Below are positions 11,381-21,367 of a stretch of 64,000 nt of DNA, piece after piece (within the stretch, counting starts at the first letter, position 1; every line of letters begins with the position of its first letter). The DNA lies in contig NC_090441.1 of NCBI RefSeq assembly GCF_031143425.1, positions 220,530,928-220,594,927 on the forward strand, given 5' to 3'. Under the pieces are notes generated by a model, which saw only the letters and a list, made by a program, of their open reading frames with translations, made no database searches and was not told where the DNA came from. Made by a program: the position numbers and the translations under genes. The DNA comes from Pleurodeles waltl. Taxonomy: Eukaryota; Chordata; Amphibia; Caudata; Salamandridae.

Positions 11381-11563
11381 CCTTGCATAAATTATGCCTG
11401 ACCTAGGCATAATGTGGTGCAAGGGGTCATAAAGTGGAACAATGCATGCATTGCGCCCTTTGTTAATACGTTGTGGTGAAAATTGACTCCTTGAGCCACA
11501 TTAGCGGAAAATAATTACGCTAGTGTGGCACAAGGAGGCGCTAGGGCCTTGTAAATCTGGCCC
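11381..11563. mobile_element. MITE right-end fragment
   Basis: Shares the CTTGCATAAATTAT...GCATAATGTG..GCAAGG block with the right third of 8583-9108 and ends in TTGTAAATCTGGCCC, a typical right terminus of these GGGCC-type elements. The left end is not found. The second copy is at 55530-55712. Confidence 0.55.
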
Positions 11564-11856
11564 AGTGTTTCTATGCTCTCTACCATGATAATTCCGCTAT
11601 ATAATGCATGTTGGATTTATATATTGAAACATTTTTAAAGTGTTATGCGTCTGTCTCGCCCTATGCCACCCCTTGAGTAAGAACTTGAGTGTTCGTCCAC
11701 TTGTACCCAGAAGACTCAAGGAGGCTGACTGAGGCCTACTTGCTGCTGTGCACAGAGTATCTGGAAACAGGTTCATATTCACCCCCAGGATTCAATATCT
11801 TGGGGTGCCTGGTGTCATTCGCCTCCTTGTATCTCAAGGAGAGCCTGGCCCTTCCC

Positions 11857-12326
11857 AACACACTGCCCCACCACACACCTCCTTAGCACACACTACCCAA
11901 CCACACACTGCCCATCCACACATTGCCAACCACACACTGCTCAACCACACACACCCATCCACACACTGCCTAACCACACGCTGCCCAGCCACACACTGCG
12001 CAGCTACACACTGCCCATCCACACAGTGCCCAACCACACACTGCCAACCACACACTGTCCGTTCACACACTGCCCATCCACACACTGCATTACCATACAC
12101 TGCCAGCCACACACTGCCCATCCATACATTGCTCAATGACAGACTGCCAAACGACTCTCTGTCCCACCACACATTGCCCAACCACACACTGCCAACCACA
12201 CTCTACCCAACCACACACTGCCCGACTGCACAGTGTCTAATGACACAATGTCCCAGGCCCCCACAAACTCACAACTACACCCTGGCTGACCACACACTGC
12301 CCATTGACACACTGCTAAGCCATATA
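11857..12326. repeat. 15-bp minisatellite, segment left of the solo LTR
   Basis: Degenerate tandem copies of a 15-bp unit of the form CCAACCACACACTGC. Because 15 is a multiple of three, both strands stay open for long distances, giving THCP-type and GQCVV/GSVWL-type five-residue repeats that are not proteins. The array is split by the LTR at 12332 and resumes at 14490. The second copy is at 56006-56475. Confidence 0.95.
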
Positions 12327-12852
12327 CTGCCTGTCGGAAAATGGGTTATTGGTAAGGGCAGGTAAGTACCTACACTTAGCAATAGGCCACTAACCTCCAC
12401 TTAGGTCCAGTTGGGTATCAGTAAATTAAACCCAGCTCAACCATTGGTAGCTTGGCAACGAGCGACAAAGCTGAACTTAGGAGACAAAGCGTAAAGCATT
12501 CAAATATCACAAAACAGTAATCAAATAGAACAGAGGAAACAGTTTAAAAATCCAAAATCATTTTTTTAAAATGGATTCTATTTTTATATTTAAAATGACA
12601 CCAAAACGAATAACATCGGAAAAGGGGAACCGGAGATATGAATTTTTAAAGAATGAATGCTTTCTAGTGCATAGAGCAACTAGCGCTCAAAAAGGTTAAA
12701 AAATATCACACTGGAAAGGAACAAAGTCCAGAGTTCAGGCCACCCACGAGGTAACACTGTCACACTTATTTTCAGAAGTGTTTGATTCAGGAAAGTGGTC
12801 CACAGCATGAGCCAAGATTTCAGAGGCTCTGGTGTGCCTCTTGGGGTCTGGG

Positions 12853-12872
12853 ACGACAACTCCCACAATGCA
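12853..12872 (+). promoter_or_regulatory. ZNF143/THAP11-like site, diverged
   Basis: ACGACAACTCCCACAATGCA, similar to the known ACTACAAnTCCCAGnATGC site class with mismatches. It lies 154 bp left of a better match, inside the solo LTR. The second copy is at 57002-57021. Confidence 0.35.
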
Positions 12873-13006
12873 CCTCTTCAACTTATGGAGTTGCTCCAAA
12901 CGTCTCCAAACTTGGATCTTCTTCCAGAGGTCCTTTTTGTGTCCTTGAAGTGTCCACAACTTGATCCAAGGTTCCAGAAGCTCTGAGTTGCTCCTTGGGA
13001 GTTGGG

Positions 13007-13026
13007 ACTACAATTCCCAGAATGCA
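13007..13026 (+). promoter_or_regulatory. ZNF143/THAP11-like site, near-consensus
   Basis: ACTACAATTCCCAGAATGCA, an almost exact match to the long motif bound by ZNF143/THAP11 in vertebrate promoters and some loop anchors. It sits inside the solo LTR. Sequence match only; binding is not shown. The second copy is at 57156-57175. Confidence 0.55.
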
Positions 13027-14489
13027 CCTGGTCAGAAGCCTCAAATGGCCACTGGACGCTGGCCAGCTGGGCTCTGCTTGCAGGACTTGATGCAGCTGAC
13101 TCTGGGCAGTTCCTTTGTACCTGTAGCAAACAGGGAGTCCCTCCTTGAACCAGTTGAAGCCAGTTAAAGTCCTTCTTGTGGTGAAGCCCAAGTGTGCAGC
13201 TGATGCAGTCCTTCTGAGTTCAGGTTCCAGGTGCAGGCCAGGGGTCCAGCAGGGCAGTCCTTCTTCTCCTTTGGTTCTTACTTGTTGGAATCTGATAGGG
13301 ATCTGAGGTGTGGGTGCAGGTCTGCCAGTTTTATCCCTGCTCCTGGGTGAAAAACAGGGGGGTCCTGGTTCTCCAATCAGGTGCAGGGTCCTTCCCCCTG
13401 TGATGACCACTTCGTGGGAAGTGTGGCAAAAATCAATCCCAGGGAGCAACATTCCTCAAAAATCCATCATGGCTGAAAGTGATTTTTGGAGGTTACATCT
13501 GGCTGAGCCCACCCACTGGCGTGGCTAAAAATCCTAAACACACCCCTCTCCTGCTCTCTCCTAATCTAATCAAGGTAGCTCCTAGTTGTCTGGGGTTACA
13601 GGATGTGAGGGTGTTGCTGGGTTGCTCCAAATGTCATTCTCTGCCTTTGAAGACCAGTTTGGCAGCCCTCCCCCTCTCTACTTCCCCATCTGCTGAGGGG
13701 AGAGCTCCTCCCCCAGGCACATCTCTTTGTGTTGAGCCAGGACACTACACACCTCATCCAGGCAGCCTGGCCAATCAGAGCACAACAGCAAAAACACTGC
13801 AGGGCCGAAGTTGGCAACTTTTCAGGTAAAGTTTAAAACTCTTTACCTGAACAAGTTATATTAAATCCCACAACTGGAAGTTTTGTGATTTATTATAACA
13901 ATTAATTTGATACCAAACTTCTGGTATCTGTTACTTAAGGTGACTTTTAAAATTAAAATAAAATCTCCCCATTCTAGCATATGGAGGCCATTCACTACAA
14001 TGAGGGAAAAACAGATTTGGCTGTTTTACCTCATCAGGGCTTATAAAACTATTGGTATAAGGTCCCTGCTTATAGTTACATGGCACCCAGCCCTAGGGGC
14101 ACATAGGGCACACCTTAGGGGTGACTTATATGTAAAAATAAGGTAGTTTAAGACTTTGGAACTACTTTTAATTTCAAAGTTGATTTGCATGTAACTTTAA
14201 TTTAAAAGCAGCCGGCAAGGAAGGCCTGCCTTTAAAATGACACTGGGCACCTCAGCAGTGCACCTATGGGGGCACCACCTATGCTGGGGTCCCCAAACCT
14301 CCATGCCCTACCATATACTAGGGACTTATAGGTAGGATAATTTTGCAAATTATAATTAGCCTAATTTGCATACTGATTTTACACAGAGCAGTACCCAGGG
14401 CACCGTCAGAGTCAGGAAAACACCAGCAAAAAGTGGAAAATTGGGGCAATAGGTTAGGGGGCCTCTGCAATCAGCCCTGTTCTCTCACA

Positions 14490-15710
14490 CTGCCCATCCA
14501 CACACTGCCCAATCAGATACTGCCCCTGGCCCCCACAAACTGCCCAACCACACACTACACAACCACACACTGCACAAGCACATGCTGCACAGACACACAG
14601 TGCCCCTAACCACACACAGTCCAGCCACACACTTCCCAACCACACACTGCCCAATTACACACTGTCCAACCATACACTTCCTAACGACACACTGCCTAAC
14701 CACAGACTGTCCAACCACACATTCCCAACCACACACTGTCCAAGGCCTCCATACACTGCCAAACCACACACTGCCCTAGACCCTCACACACTTCCCAACC
14801 ACACACTGCCCAATTACACACTGTATAACAATACACTTCCTAATGACACACTGTCCAATTACACACTGTCCAACCATACACTTCCCAACCACACACTGCC
14901 TAACTACACACAGTCCAGCCACACACTTCCCAACCACACACTGGCCAATTACACACTGTCCAACCATACGCTTCCTAACGACACACTGCCTAACCACAGA
15001 CTGTCCAACCACACACTTCCCAACCACACACTGCCCAACCACACACTGTCCGACCATATGCTTCCTAACAACACACTGCCTAACCACAGACTGTCCAACC
15101 ACACATTCCCAACCACACACTGTCCAATTACACACTGTCCAACCATATACTTCCCAACCACACTCTGCCCAACCACACACAGTCCAGCCACACACTTCCC
15201 AACCACACACTGCCCAATTACACACTGTCCAACCATACGCTTCCTAACGACACACTGCCTAACCACAGACTGTCCAACCACACATTCCCAACCACACACT
15301 GTCCAAGGCCTCCATACACTGCCAAACCACACACTGTACCAGACCCTTACACACTTCCCAACCACACACTGCCCAACCACACACTGACCAATTACACACT
15401 GTACAACAATACACTTCCTAACAACACACTGCCTAACCACAGACTGTCCAGCCACACACTTCCCAACCACACACTGCCCAACACACACTGTCCAACCATA
15501 CGCTTCCTAACGACACACTGCCTATCCACAGACTGTCCAACCACACATTCCCAACCACACACTGTCCAAGGCCTCCATACACTGCAAAACCACACACTGC
15601 CCTAGACCCTCACACACTTCCCAACCACACACTGCCCAACCACACTCTGCCTAACCACGCACTATCCAACCATACACTGTTCAACCATACACTGTTCAAC
15701 CACACACTGA
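14490..15710. repeat. 15-bp minisatellite, unit U1
   Basis: Tandem CCAACCACACACTGC-type units with an imperfect higher-order pattern of roughly 0.26-0.30 kb: blocks with CACAGTCCAGCCACAC recur near 14615, 14908 and 15177, and GGCCTCCATACACTGC near 14745, 15308 and 15570. A single-base loss near 15493 relative to the second large copy breaks the 15-bp register. No gene. Confidence 0.95.
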
Positions 15711-16392
15711 CCTAATGCCCCACACACACCAGCTTGGCCCTCATACACTTTCTTTTTCCTACGTCACATATCAATACACTCAATTGCTCTTTTTTTACAC
15801 CCTTACACTGCCGATTCACCTGTCCATTGACTCACCCCTTATACCAGCCTCTTAATTCTGCACCTGTCACTGTCAATGCATTCATTCATCTTCAAGTCAC
15901 TCACTGTTGTCACCAGTGTACTCACATGTCCATCAATCCATTCAACCTTTGACACGTTCTCACATTCACCCATTCACAAAAATGCTCTCACAAACTTGTA
16001 GTTCAGTGAAAAAACAATTTTGCTAACACAAAAAGACATTTAGACTTTGGCAATGCTTCATTCATTTGGCTGACAGTGTCTGTTGTAAACAATGTTTCTG
16101 TAGTACTGAGCTTGTTTTCATTAACCTATTTAGGACATAGAAACTTATTTCAGCTCTGTACGTGTCATTAGTGTGAACACTGACGCCTAGATTTATCAAG
16201 GACTTGCAGTGCCCTTGCATCACACAAGTTGACACAACGCAATACAAGCCCTTAAGTCAGATTTACTAAGCCACGCAGAGCCATCTTGTGTTCATGTCGC
16301 TGCTTCTTATTGAGTATTTATAAACATTACTCCACCAGGTGGCACCAGAGACACACACTCCAGGGTTGCTCCTGACACTGGTTCTTCGCACC
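15711..16392. other. Spacer between minisatellite and V gene signal
   Basis: No gene. Around 16190-16275 there is a short MITE-like block (AGATTTATCAAGGACTTG... and AGATTTACTAAGCC). Open minus-strand frames here, including the continuation of the V frame past its recombination signal, are not called. Repeated at about 20136-20816, 24507-25187 and 59861-60542. Confidence 0.45.
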
Positions 16393-16431
16393 TGTTTTTG
16401 TGCAGGTTTCCCCCTCATTTCCCTCACTGTG
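16393..16431 (-). promoter_or_regulatory. V-gene recombination signal, 23-bp spacer
   Basis: Read on the minus strand directly after the V exon: consensus heptamer CACAGTG (16425-16431), a 23-bp spacer (16402-16424), then nonamer ACAAAAACA (16393-16401), one base off the ACAAAAACC consensus. This is the target of the RAG recombinase, which would join the V to a 12-bp-spacer partner. Confidence 0.93.
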
Positions 16432-16943
16432 TCCCTCACGCCACAATAATACATGGCAGCGTCCCTCACTCCAGCTCCCCGGATCCTCAGAGTGGTGGAC
16501 ACACGGTCTTTGGTGATGAACATTGAGAGGTGACCGAGAGTCTCGTTAGAGCTGAACCCCGAAATCAGGAGCTTGGGGGACCCCCCAGGCCGGTGCTGGT
16601 ACCAGGTGAAATAGGTAGGGTTGGTGATGGTGTGGTCACAGGCGGCCTCCGCAGTCCCCCCCTCCGTGACCTCCAGCCCCGGAGGCTGCAGGACCTGGTT
16701 ACTGCTTTCTGCACCTGTGGACAATAAATGAAATGTAAATTATAATGGTGTTCTAAAACATTAAATATATTAGCCCAAGTATATCTATATACTGGAGGTG
16801 TGCACAAGACATGCCATGGAATAAAGCAGAACATGTCTCTAAATCCCACCACAGTACACAGCTTCCGTGTGTCACACTTGGTGTGTGAAGTACCACAACT
16901 TACACACAAACACCACAGCCAGCAGCAGGACCCGGACACACAT
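16432..16943 (-). CDS. T-cell receptor alpha/delta-type V segment, V1
   Basis: Germline V gene encoding the antigen-binding domain of a T-cell receptor chain. The leader exon (16943-16904) encodes MCVRVLLLAVVFV and splits in phase 1 at a GTAAGT donor. After a 189-bp intron the V exon (16714-16432) follows a CCACAG acceptor. Landmarks in order: first framework Cys in AEAACDH, the Trp in FTWYQHRPGG, an NET sequon in CDR2, STTLRI, then DAAMYYC with the second Cys and germline CDR3 GVRD, ending at the recombination signal. The YYC-GVRD end and KDRVSTTLRI strand favour TRAV/TRDV over immunoglobulin; no octamer lies in the proximal promoter. Appears functional. Transcription is leftward. The exact locus (alpha, delta, or a light-chain-like V) is not proven. 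Confidence 0.85.
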
Positions 16944-17910
16944 TATGTTGTGATCAAGAAGTGACAAACTGAATCTGTGACTGTCGGCTCTGGGTGTCAA
17001 CTGAGGGATTCTGAGAGCGGAAATTTAAAGCAGCCTGAGAGAGGCTTCAGTAAGGAGGGAGCCCCGCCCTGGAGAGAAGGGCCTCAGTGGGGAGGGAGCC
17101 ACCCCTGAAGATATGTGGGCACCAGAGGGGAGGGTTTCCTTCCTGGAAAGAATGTATTACTGTGTATTGCTTATTCTTCAGGGGGTATTTTGTCTCTGAT
17201 TTCAGATGCAAACATCCCTCATTAACCCTTGCAGGTATTTATTGAAACCTTTGTGTTTTACAGAAAGATATTTTGAAAAAAATTAAACAAGGAGCTGTAG
17301 GTTTTCATGGGCCAGACTAGGTAAATTGTGCTCTAGTTCTTGCCAATTTTGTTCCTCTCTCGAACTAACATTTGTATCCACGCCCATCAGCACTTGGAGG
17401 AAATCAAGAGCTAAAGGCCTCATTTATATTCAGGCAGAGAGGGAACTCTTTTTTGCAATGGTGATGGAGTTTCCTGCTTGCCACCTGATCTGGACCTTGA
17501 GTTTGCCTACAACAATGTTCACTCCATCACTGCTGTGGCCAAACCTCTCCGACGGCCCAAAGGAGTAAAGTCCATATGAAAATTAACTATATATATATAT
17601 ATATGTTGGGGGGGACATATAGCTGTATGTTTACTGTCCATCACTGCAAGGCAAATAATTCTGGTAAGGGACAGTAAAAAAGAAATAATGCTCCTTCTCC
17701 ATTGAAGACTTTCAAAACGATAACCCTGCTTCCCGCTACGCATTTTTTATATGGACGCTTGCTCACTTTTTAGGATTGGGATGATGAAGACGAGGTAGCT
17801 AATAATGTGGTCATTTACTAGCAATCTTCATTACTCTGCGTCATAGCTTCCTCATCACGGTTCTAGCTCCCCGATCCTTCCTCCGTGGGATAAGAGGAGA
17901 AAAGTGACCT
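16944..17910. other. 5' flank of V1
   Basis: Apart from the TATA-like element and a short (AT)n run near 17588-17604, nothing is recognised. It ends at the unit junction. The equivalents are 21368-22334, 25740-26680 and 61094-62060. Confidence 0.5.
17024..17029 (-). promoter_or_regulatory. Candidate TATA-like element of V1
   Basis: TTTAAA about 82-88 bp upstream of the leader ATG on the minus strand. The equivalent hexamer is present in the other V copies at 21448-21453, 25820-25825 and 61174-61179. Position is plausible for a core promoter, but no start site is known. Confidence 0.35.
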
Positions 17911-18280
17911 GTGACTTATAAGTTAAAATAAGGTAGTTTAAGACTTTGGAACTACTTTTAATTTCAAAGTTGAATTTGCATGTAACTTTAATTTAAAAGC
18001 AGTCGGCAAGGAAGGCCTGCCTTTAAACTGACACTGGGCACCTCAGCAGTGCACCTATGGGGGCACCACCTATGCTGGGGTCCCCAAACCTCCATGCCCT
18101 ACCATATACTAGGGACTTATAGGTAGGTTAATTTTGCCAATTATAATTAGCCTAATTTGCATACTGATTTTACACAGAGCAGTACCCAGGGCACCGTCAG
18201 AGTCAGGAAAACACCAGCAAAAAGTGGAAAATTGAGGTAATAGGTTAGGGGGCCTCTGCAATCAGCCCTGTTCTCTCACA
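17911..18280 (-). mobile_element. LTR remnant at start of U2
   Basis: Copy of 14121-14489, the U3-like end of the solo LTR, duplicated with the unit. It holds two exact ATTTGCAT octamers (17974-17981 and 18155-18162), about 1.03-1.22 kb upstream of the V1 start codon. Confidence 0.75.
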
Positions 18281-18391
18281 CTGCCCATCAACACACTGCC
18301 CAATCAGATACTGCCCCTGGCCCCCACAAACTGCCCAACCACACACTACACAACCACACATTACACAAGCACATGCTGCAAAGACACACAG
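18281..18391. repeat. 15-bp minisatellite, U2, left of MITE
   Basis: Same repeat as in U1, cut by the MITE. Confidence 0.93.
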
Positions 18392-19020
18392 GCCCTCATT
18401 CTGACCCTGGCGGTTCACTACCGCCAGGGCCAACGGGGGCGGGAGCACCGCCGACAGGCCGGCGGTGCCCCCTTGGGCATTCTGACCGCGGCGCTTTGGC
18501 CGCGGTCAGAACGGGAAAACCGGCGGTGTCCCGCCGGTTTTCCACTGCCCGTAAGAATCCTCCAAGGCGGCGCAGCTCGCTGCGCCGCCGAGGGGATTCT
18601 GACAATCCCTACCGCCATCCTGTTCCTGGCGGCTCGCCCGCCAGGAACAGGATGGCGGTAGGGATTGTCGTGGGGCCCCTGGGGGCCCCTGCAGTGCCCA
18701 TGCCAATGGCATGGGCACTGCAGGGGCCCCGTAAGAGGGCCCCGCTAGTATTTCACTGTCTGCATAGCAGACAGTGAAATACGCGACGGGTGCAGTAGCA
18801 CCCGTCGCACCTTCCCACTCCGCCGGCTCGATTACGAGCCGGCATCCTCGTGGGAAGGGAGTTTTTCCCTGGGCTGGCGGGCGATCTTTTGGAGACCGCC
18901 CGCCAGCCCAGGGAAAAACTCATTATACCCTCCGCGGTCTTCTGACCGCGGAGCGGTATAATGGAGGGCGGAATCCTGGCGGGCGGCCTCCGCCGCCCGC
19001 CAGGGTCATAATGAGGCCCC
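18392..19020. mobile_element. GC-rich palindrome-chain MITE in U2 (629 bp)
   Basis: Inserted in the minisatellite with CAG on both sides (18389-18391 and 19021-19023); U1 shows the uninterrupted site. The ends are inverted repeats (GCCCTCATTCTGACC left; GGGGCCTCATTATGACC on the other strand at the right). The interior is a string of near-perfect palindromes. The largest has 32-bp arms at 18601-18632 and 18638-18669; others lie at about 18674-18722, 18750-18782, 18782-18807 and 18859-18921. CAG fits the CWG target preference described for some PIF/Harbinger elements. Non-coding. Confidence 0.8.
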
Positions 19021-20135
19021 CAGTGCCCCTAACCACACACAGTCCAGCCACACACTTCCCAACCACACACTGCCCAATTACACACTGTCCAACCATACAC
19101 TTCCTAACGACACACTGCCTAACCACAGACTGTCCAACCACACATTCCCAACCACACACTGTCCAAGGCCTCCATACACTGCCAAACCACACACTGCCCT
19201 AGACCCTCACACACTTCCCAACCACACACTGCCCAATTACACACTGTATAACAATACACTTCCTAATGACACACTGTCCAATTACACACTGTCCAACCAT
19301 ACACTTCCCAACCACACACTGCCTAACCACACACAGTCCAGCCACACACTTCCCAACCACACACTGGCCAATTACACACTGTCCAACCATACGCTTCCTA
19401 ACGACACACTGCCTAACCACAGACTGTCCAACCACACACTTCCCAACCACACACTGCCCAACCACACACTGTCTAACCATACGCTTCCTAACAACACACT
19501 GCCTAACCACAGACTGTCCAACCACACATTCCCAACCACACACTGTCCAATTACACACTGTCCAACCATACACTTCCCAACCTCACACTGCCCAACCACA
19601 CACAGTGCAGCCACACACTTCCCAACCACACACTGCCCAATTACACACTGTCCAACCATACGCTTCCTAACAACACACTGCCTAACCACAGGCTGTCTAA
19701 CCAGACATTCCCAACCACACACTTTCCAAGGCCTCCATACACTGCCAAACCACACACTGTCCTAGACCCTCACACACTTCCCAACCACACACTGCCCAAC
19801 CACACACTGACCAATTACACACTGTACAACAATACACTTCCTAACAACACACTGCCTAACCACAGACTGTCCAGCCACACACTTCCCAACCACACACTGC
19901 CCAACCACACACTGTCCAACCATACGCTTCCTAACGACACACTGCCTAACCACAGACTGTCCAACCACACATTCCCAACCACACGCTGTCCAAGGCCTCC
20001 ATACACTGCAAAACCACACACTGCCCTACACCCTCACTCACTTCCCAACCACACACTGCCCAACCACACTCTGCCTAACCACGCACTATCCAACCATACA
20101 CTGTTCAACCATACACTGTTCAACCACACACTGAC
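19021..20135. repeat. 15-bp minisatellite, U2, right of MITE
   Basis: Continuation of the array. Long open frames on both strands reflect only the 15-bp period. Confidence 0.93.
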
Positions 20136-20816
20136 CTAATGCCCCACACACACCAGCTTGGCCCTCATACACTTTCTTTTTCCTACGTCACATATCAATA
20201 CACTCAATTGCTCTTTTTTTACACCCTGACACTGCCGATTCAGCTGTCCATTGACTCACCCCTTATACCAGCCTCTTAATTCTGCACCTGTCACTGTCAA
20301 TGCATTCATTCATCTTCAAGTCACTCACTGTTGTCACCAGTGTACTCACATGTCCATCAATCCATTCAACCTTTGACCCGTTCTCACATTCACCCATTCA
20401 CAAAAATGCTCTCACAAACTTGTAGTTCAGTGAAAAAACAATTTTGCTAACACAAAAAGACATTTAGACTTTGGCAATGCTTCATTCATTTGGCTGACAG
20501 TGTCTGTTGTAAACAATGTTTCTGTAGTACTGAGCTTGTTTTCATTAACCTATTTAGGACATAGAAACTTATTTCAGCTCTGTACGTGTCATTAGTGTGA
20601 ACACTGACGCCTAGATTTATCAAGGACTTGCAGTGCCCTTGCATCACACAAGTTGACACAACGCAATACAAGCCCTTAAGTCAGATTTACTAAGCCACGC
20701 AGAGCCATCTTGTGTTCATGTCGCTGCTTCTTATTGAGTATTTATAAACATTACTCCACCAGGTGGCACCAGAGACACACACTCCAGGGTTGCTCCTGAC
20801 ACTGGTTCTTCGCACC

Positions 20817-20855
20817 TGTTTTTGTGCAGGTTTCCCCCTCATTTCCCTCACTGTG
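20817..20855 (-). promoter_or_regulatory. V2 recombination signal, 23-bp spacer
   Basis: Heptamer CACAGTG (20849-20855), 23-bp spacer and nonamer ACAAAAACA (20817-20825), identical to V1. Confidence 0.93.
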
Positions 20856-21367
20856 TCCCTCACGCCACAATAATACATGGCAGCGTCCCTCACTCCAGCT
20901 CCCCGGATCCTCAGAGTGGTGGACACACGGTCTTTGGTGATGAACATTGAGAGGTGACCGAGAGTCTCGTTAGAGCTGAACCCCGAAATCAGGAGCTTGG
21001 GGGACCCCCCAGGCCGGTGCTGGTACCAGGTGAAATAGGTAGGGTTGGTGATGGTGTGGTCACAGGCGGCCTCCGCAGTCCCCCCCTCCGTGACCTCCAG
21101 CCCCGGAGGCTGCAGGACCTGGTTACTGCTTTCTGCACCTGTGGACAATAAATGAAATGTAAATTATAATGGTGTTCTAAAACATTAAATATATTAGCCC
21201 AAGTATATCTATATACTGGAGGTGTGCACAAGACATGCCATGGAATAAAGCAGAACATGTCTCTAAATCCCACCACAGTACACAGCTTCCGTGTGTCACA
21301 CTTGGTGTGTGAAGTACCACAACTTACACACAAACACCACAGCCAGCAGCAGGACCCGGACACACAT
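20856..21367 (-). CDS. T-cell receptor alpha/delta-type V segment, V2
   Basis: Leader exon 21367-21328 and V exon 21138-20856. The translation is identical to V1 over the whole domain, and the intron appears unchanged too, so V1 and V2 would give the same receptor chain; only their chromosomal position differs. All framework landmarks and splice sites are intact. The LTR remnant with octamers from U3 lies about 1 kb upstream (22335-22704). Functional by sequence. Confidence 0.85.

Larger units (their letters stand above)
12332..14489 (-). mobile_element. Solo LTR inserted in the minisatellite (2158 bp)
   Basis: Begins TGTCGG and ends CTCACA, so it has TG...CA termini, and is flanked by CTGCC on both sides (12327-12331 and 14490-14494). 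The flank match is weaker evidence than usual because CTGCC recurs in the host array. I read it as minus-strand because CCTATAAGTCCCTAGTA lies near the 14489 end, as in the start of the LTR at 41250. It carries two ZNF143-site-like motifs and two octamers. No internal retroviral sequence is present, so it is solo. The start of V-gene unit U1 (14121) falls inside it, so the insertion predates the unit duplication. Confidence 0.7.
14121..17910. repeat. V-gene unit U1 (large copy 1)
   Basis: First of three head-to-tail units. It starts inside the solo LTR at GTGACTTATA and ends at AAAGTGACCT. Contents: 3' part of the LTR, minisatellite, spacer, V gene, upstream flank. Unlike U2 and U3 it lacks the palindromic MITE. 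It keeps the empty target site at 14598-14600. Confidence 0.93.
1..19851. repeat. Segmental duplication, copy 1
   Basis: This stretch recurs in direct orientation at 44168-64000. The offset is 44167 at the start, 44155 after the GATA microsatellite (12 bp shorter in copy 2), 44149 after a 6-bp difference near 9920, 44150 after a 1-bp difference near 15493, and 44149 again after a 1-bp difference near 18437. Substitutions by eye are a few per kb or fewer. Both ends run off what can be seen: copy 1 starts before the window and copy 2 continues past it. The simplest reading is a tandem repeat with a period of about 44.15 kb. Confidence 0.95.

Noticed and set aside
14454..15595. Long Cys/Val/Trp-rich and Thr/His/Cys/Pro-rich open frames in the minisatellites (also 18923-20021, 23293-24391, 58603-59747, 63072-63904)
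   Set aside because: They arise on both strands from a 15-bp period, change length with single-base register shifts between copies, and have no start context or other gene features.
11857..15710. CRISPR array
   Set aside because: Repeats are contiguous 15-bp units with no unique spacers, in a vertebrate sequence.
14490..15710. Immunoglobulin class-switch-like region
   Set aside because: It is tandemly repeated but not G-rich, lacks AGCT clustering, and lies downstream of V segments rather than before a constant gene.
16565..16939. 124-codon minus-strand frame starting near the V leader
   Set aside because: It reads the leader out of frame and runs through the intron; the spliced V gene explains the region better.
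16432..16943. Immunoglobulin heavy-chain V gene
   Set aside because: Also uses 23-bp signals, but the domain text (KDRVSTTLRI, YYCGVRD) and the missing proximal octamer fit TRAV/TRDV better; not fully excluded.
18373..18777. Arg/Pro/Gly-rich frames in the GC-rich block
   Set aside because: They lie in the palindrome-chain MITE and appear on both strands because of the inverted repeats.
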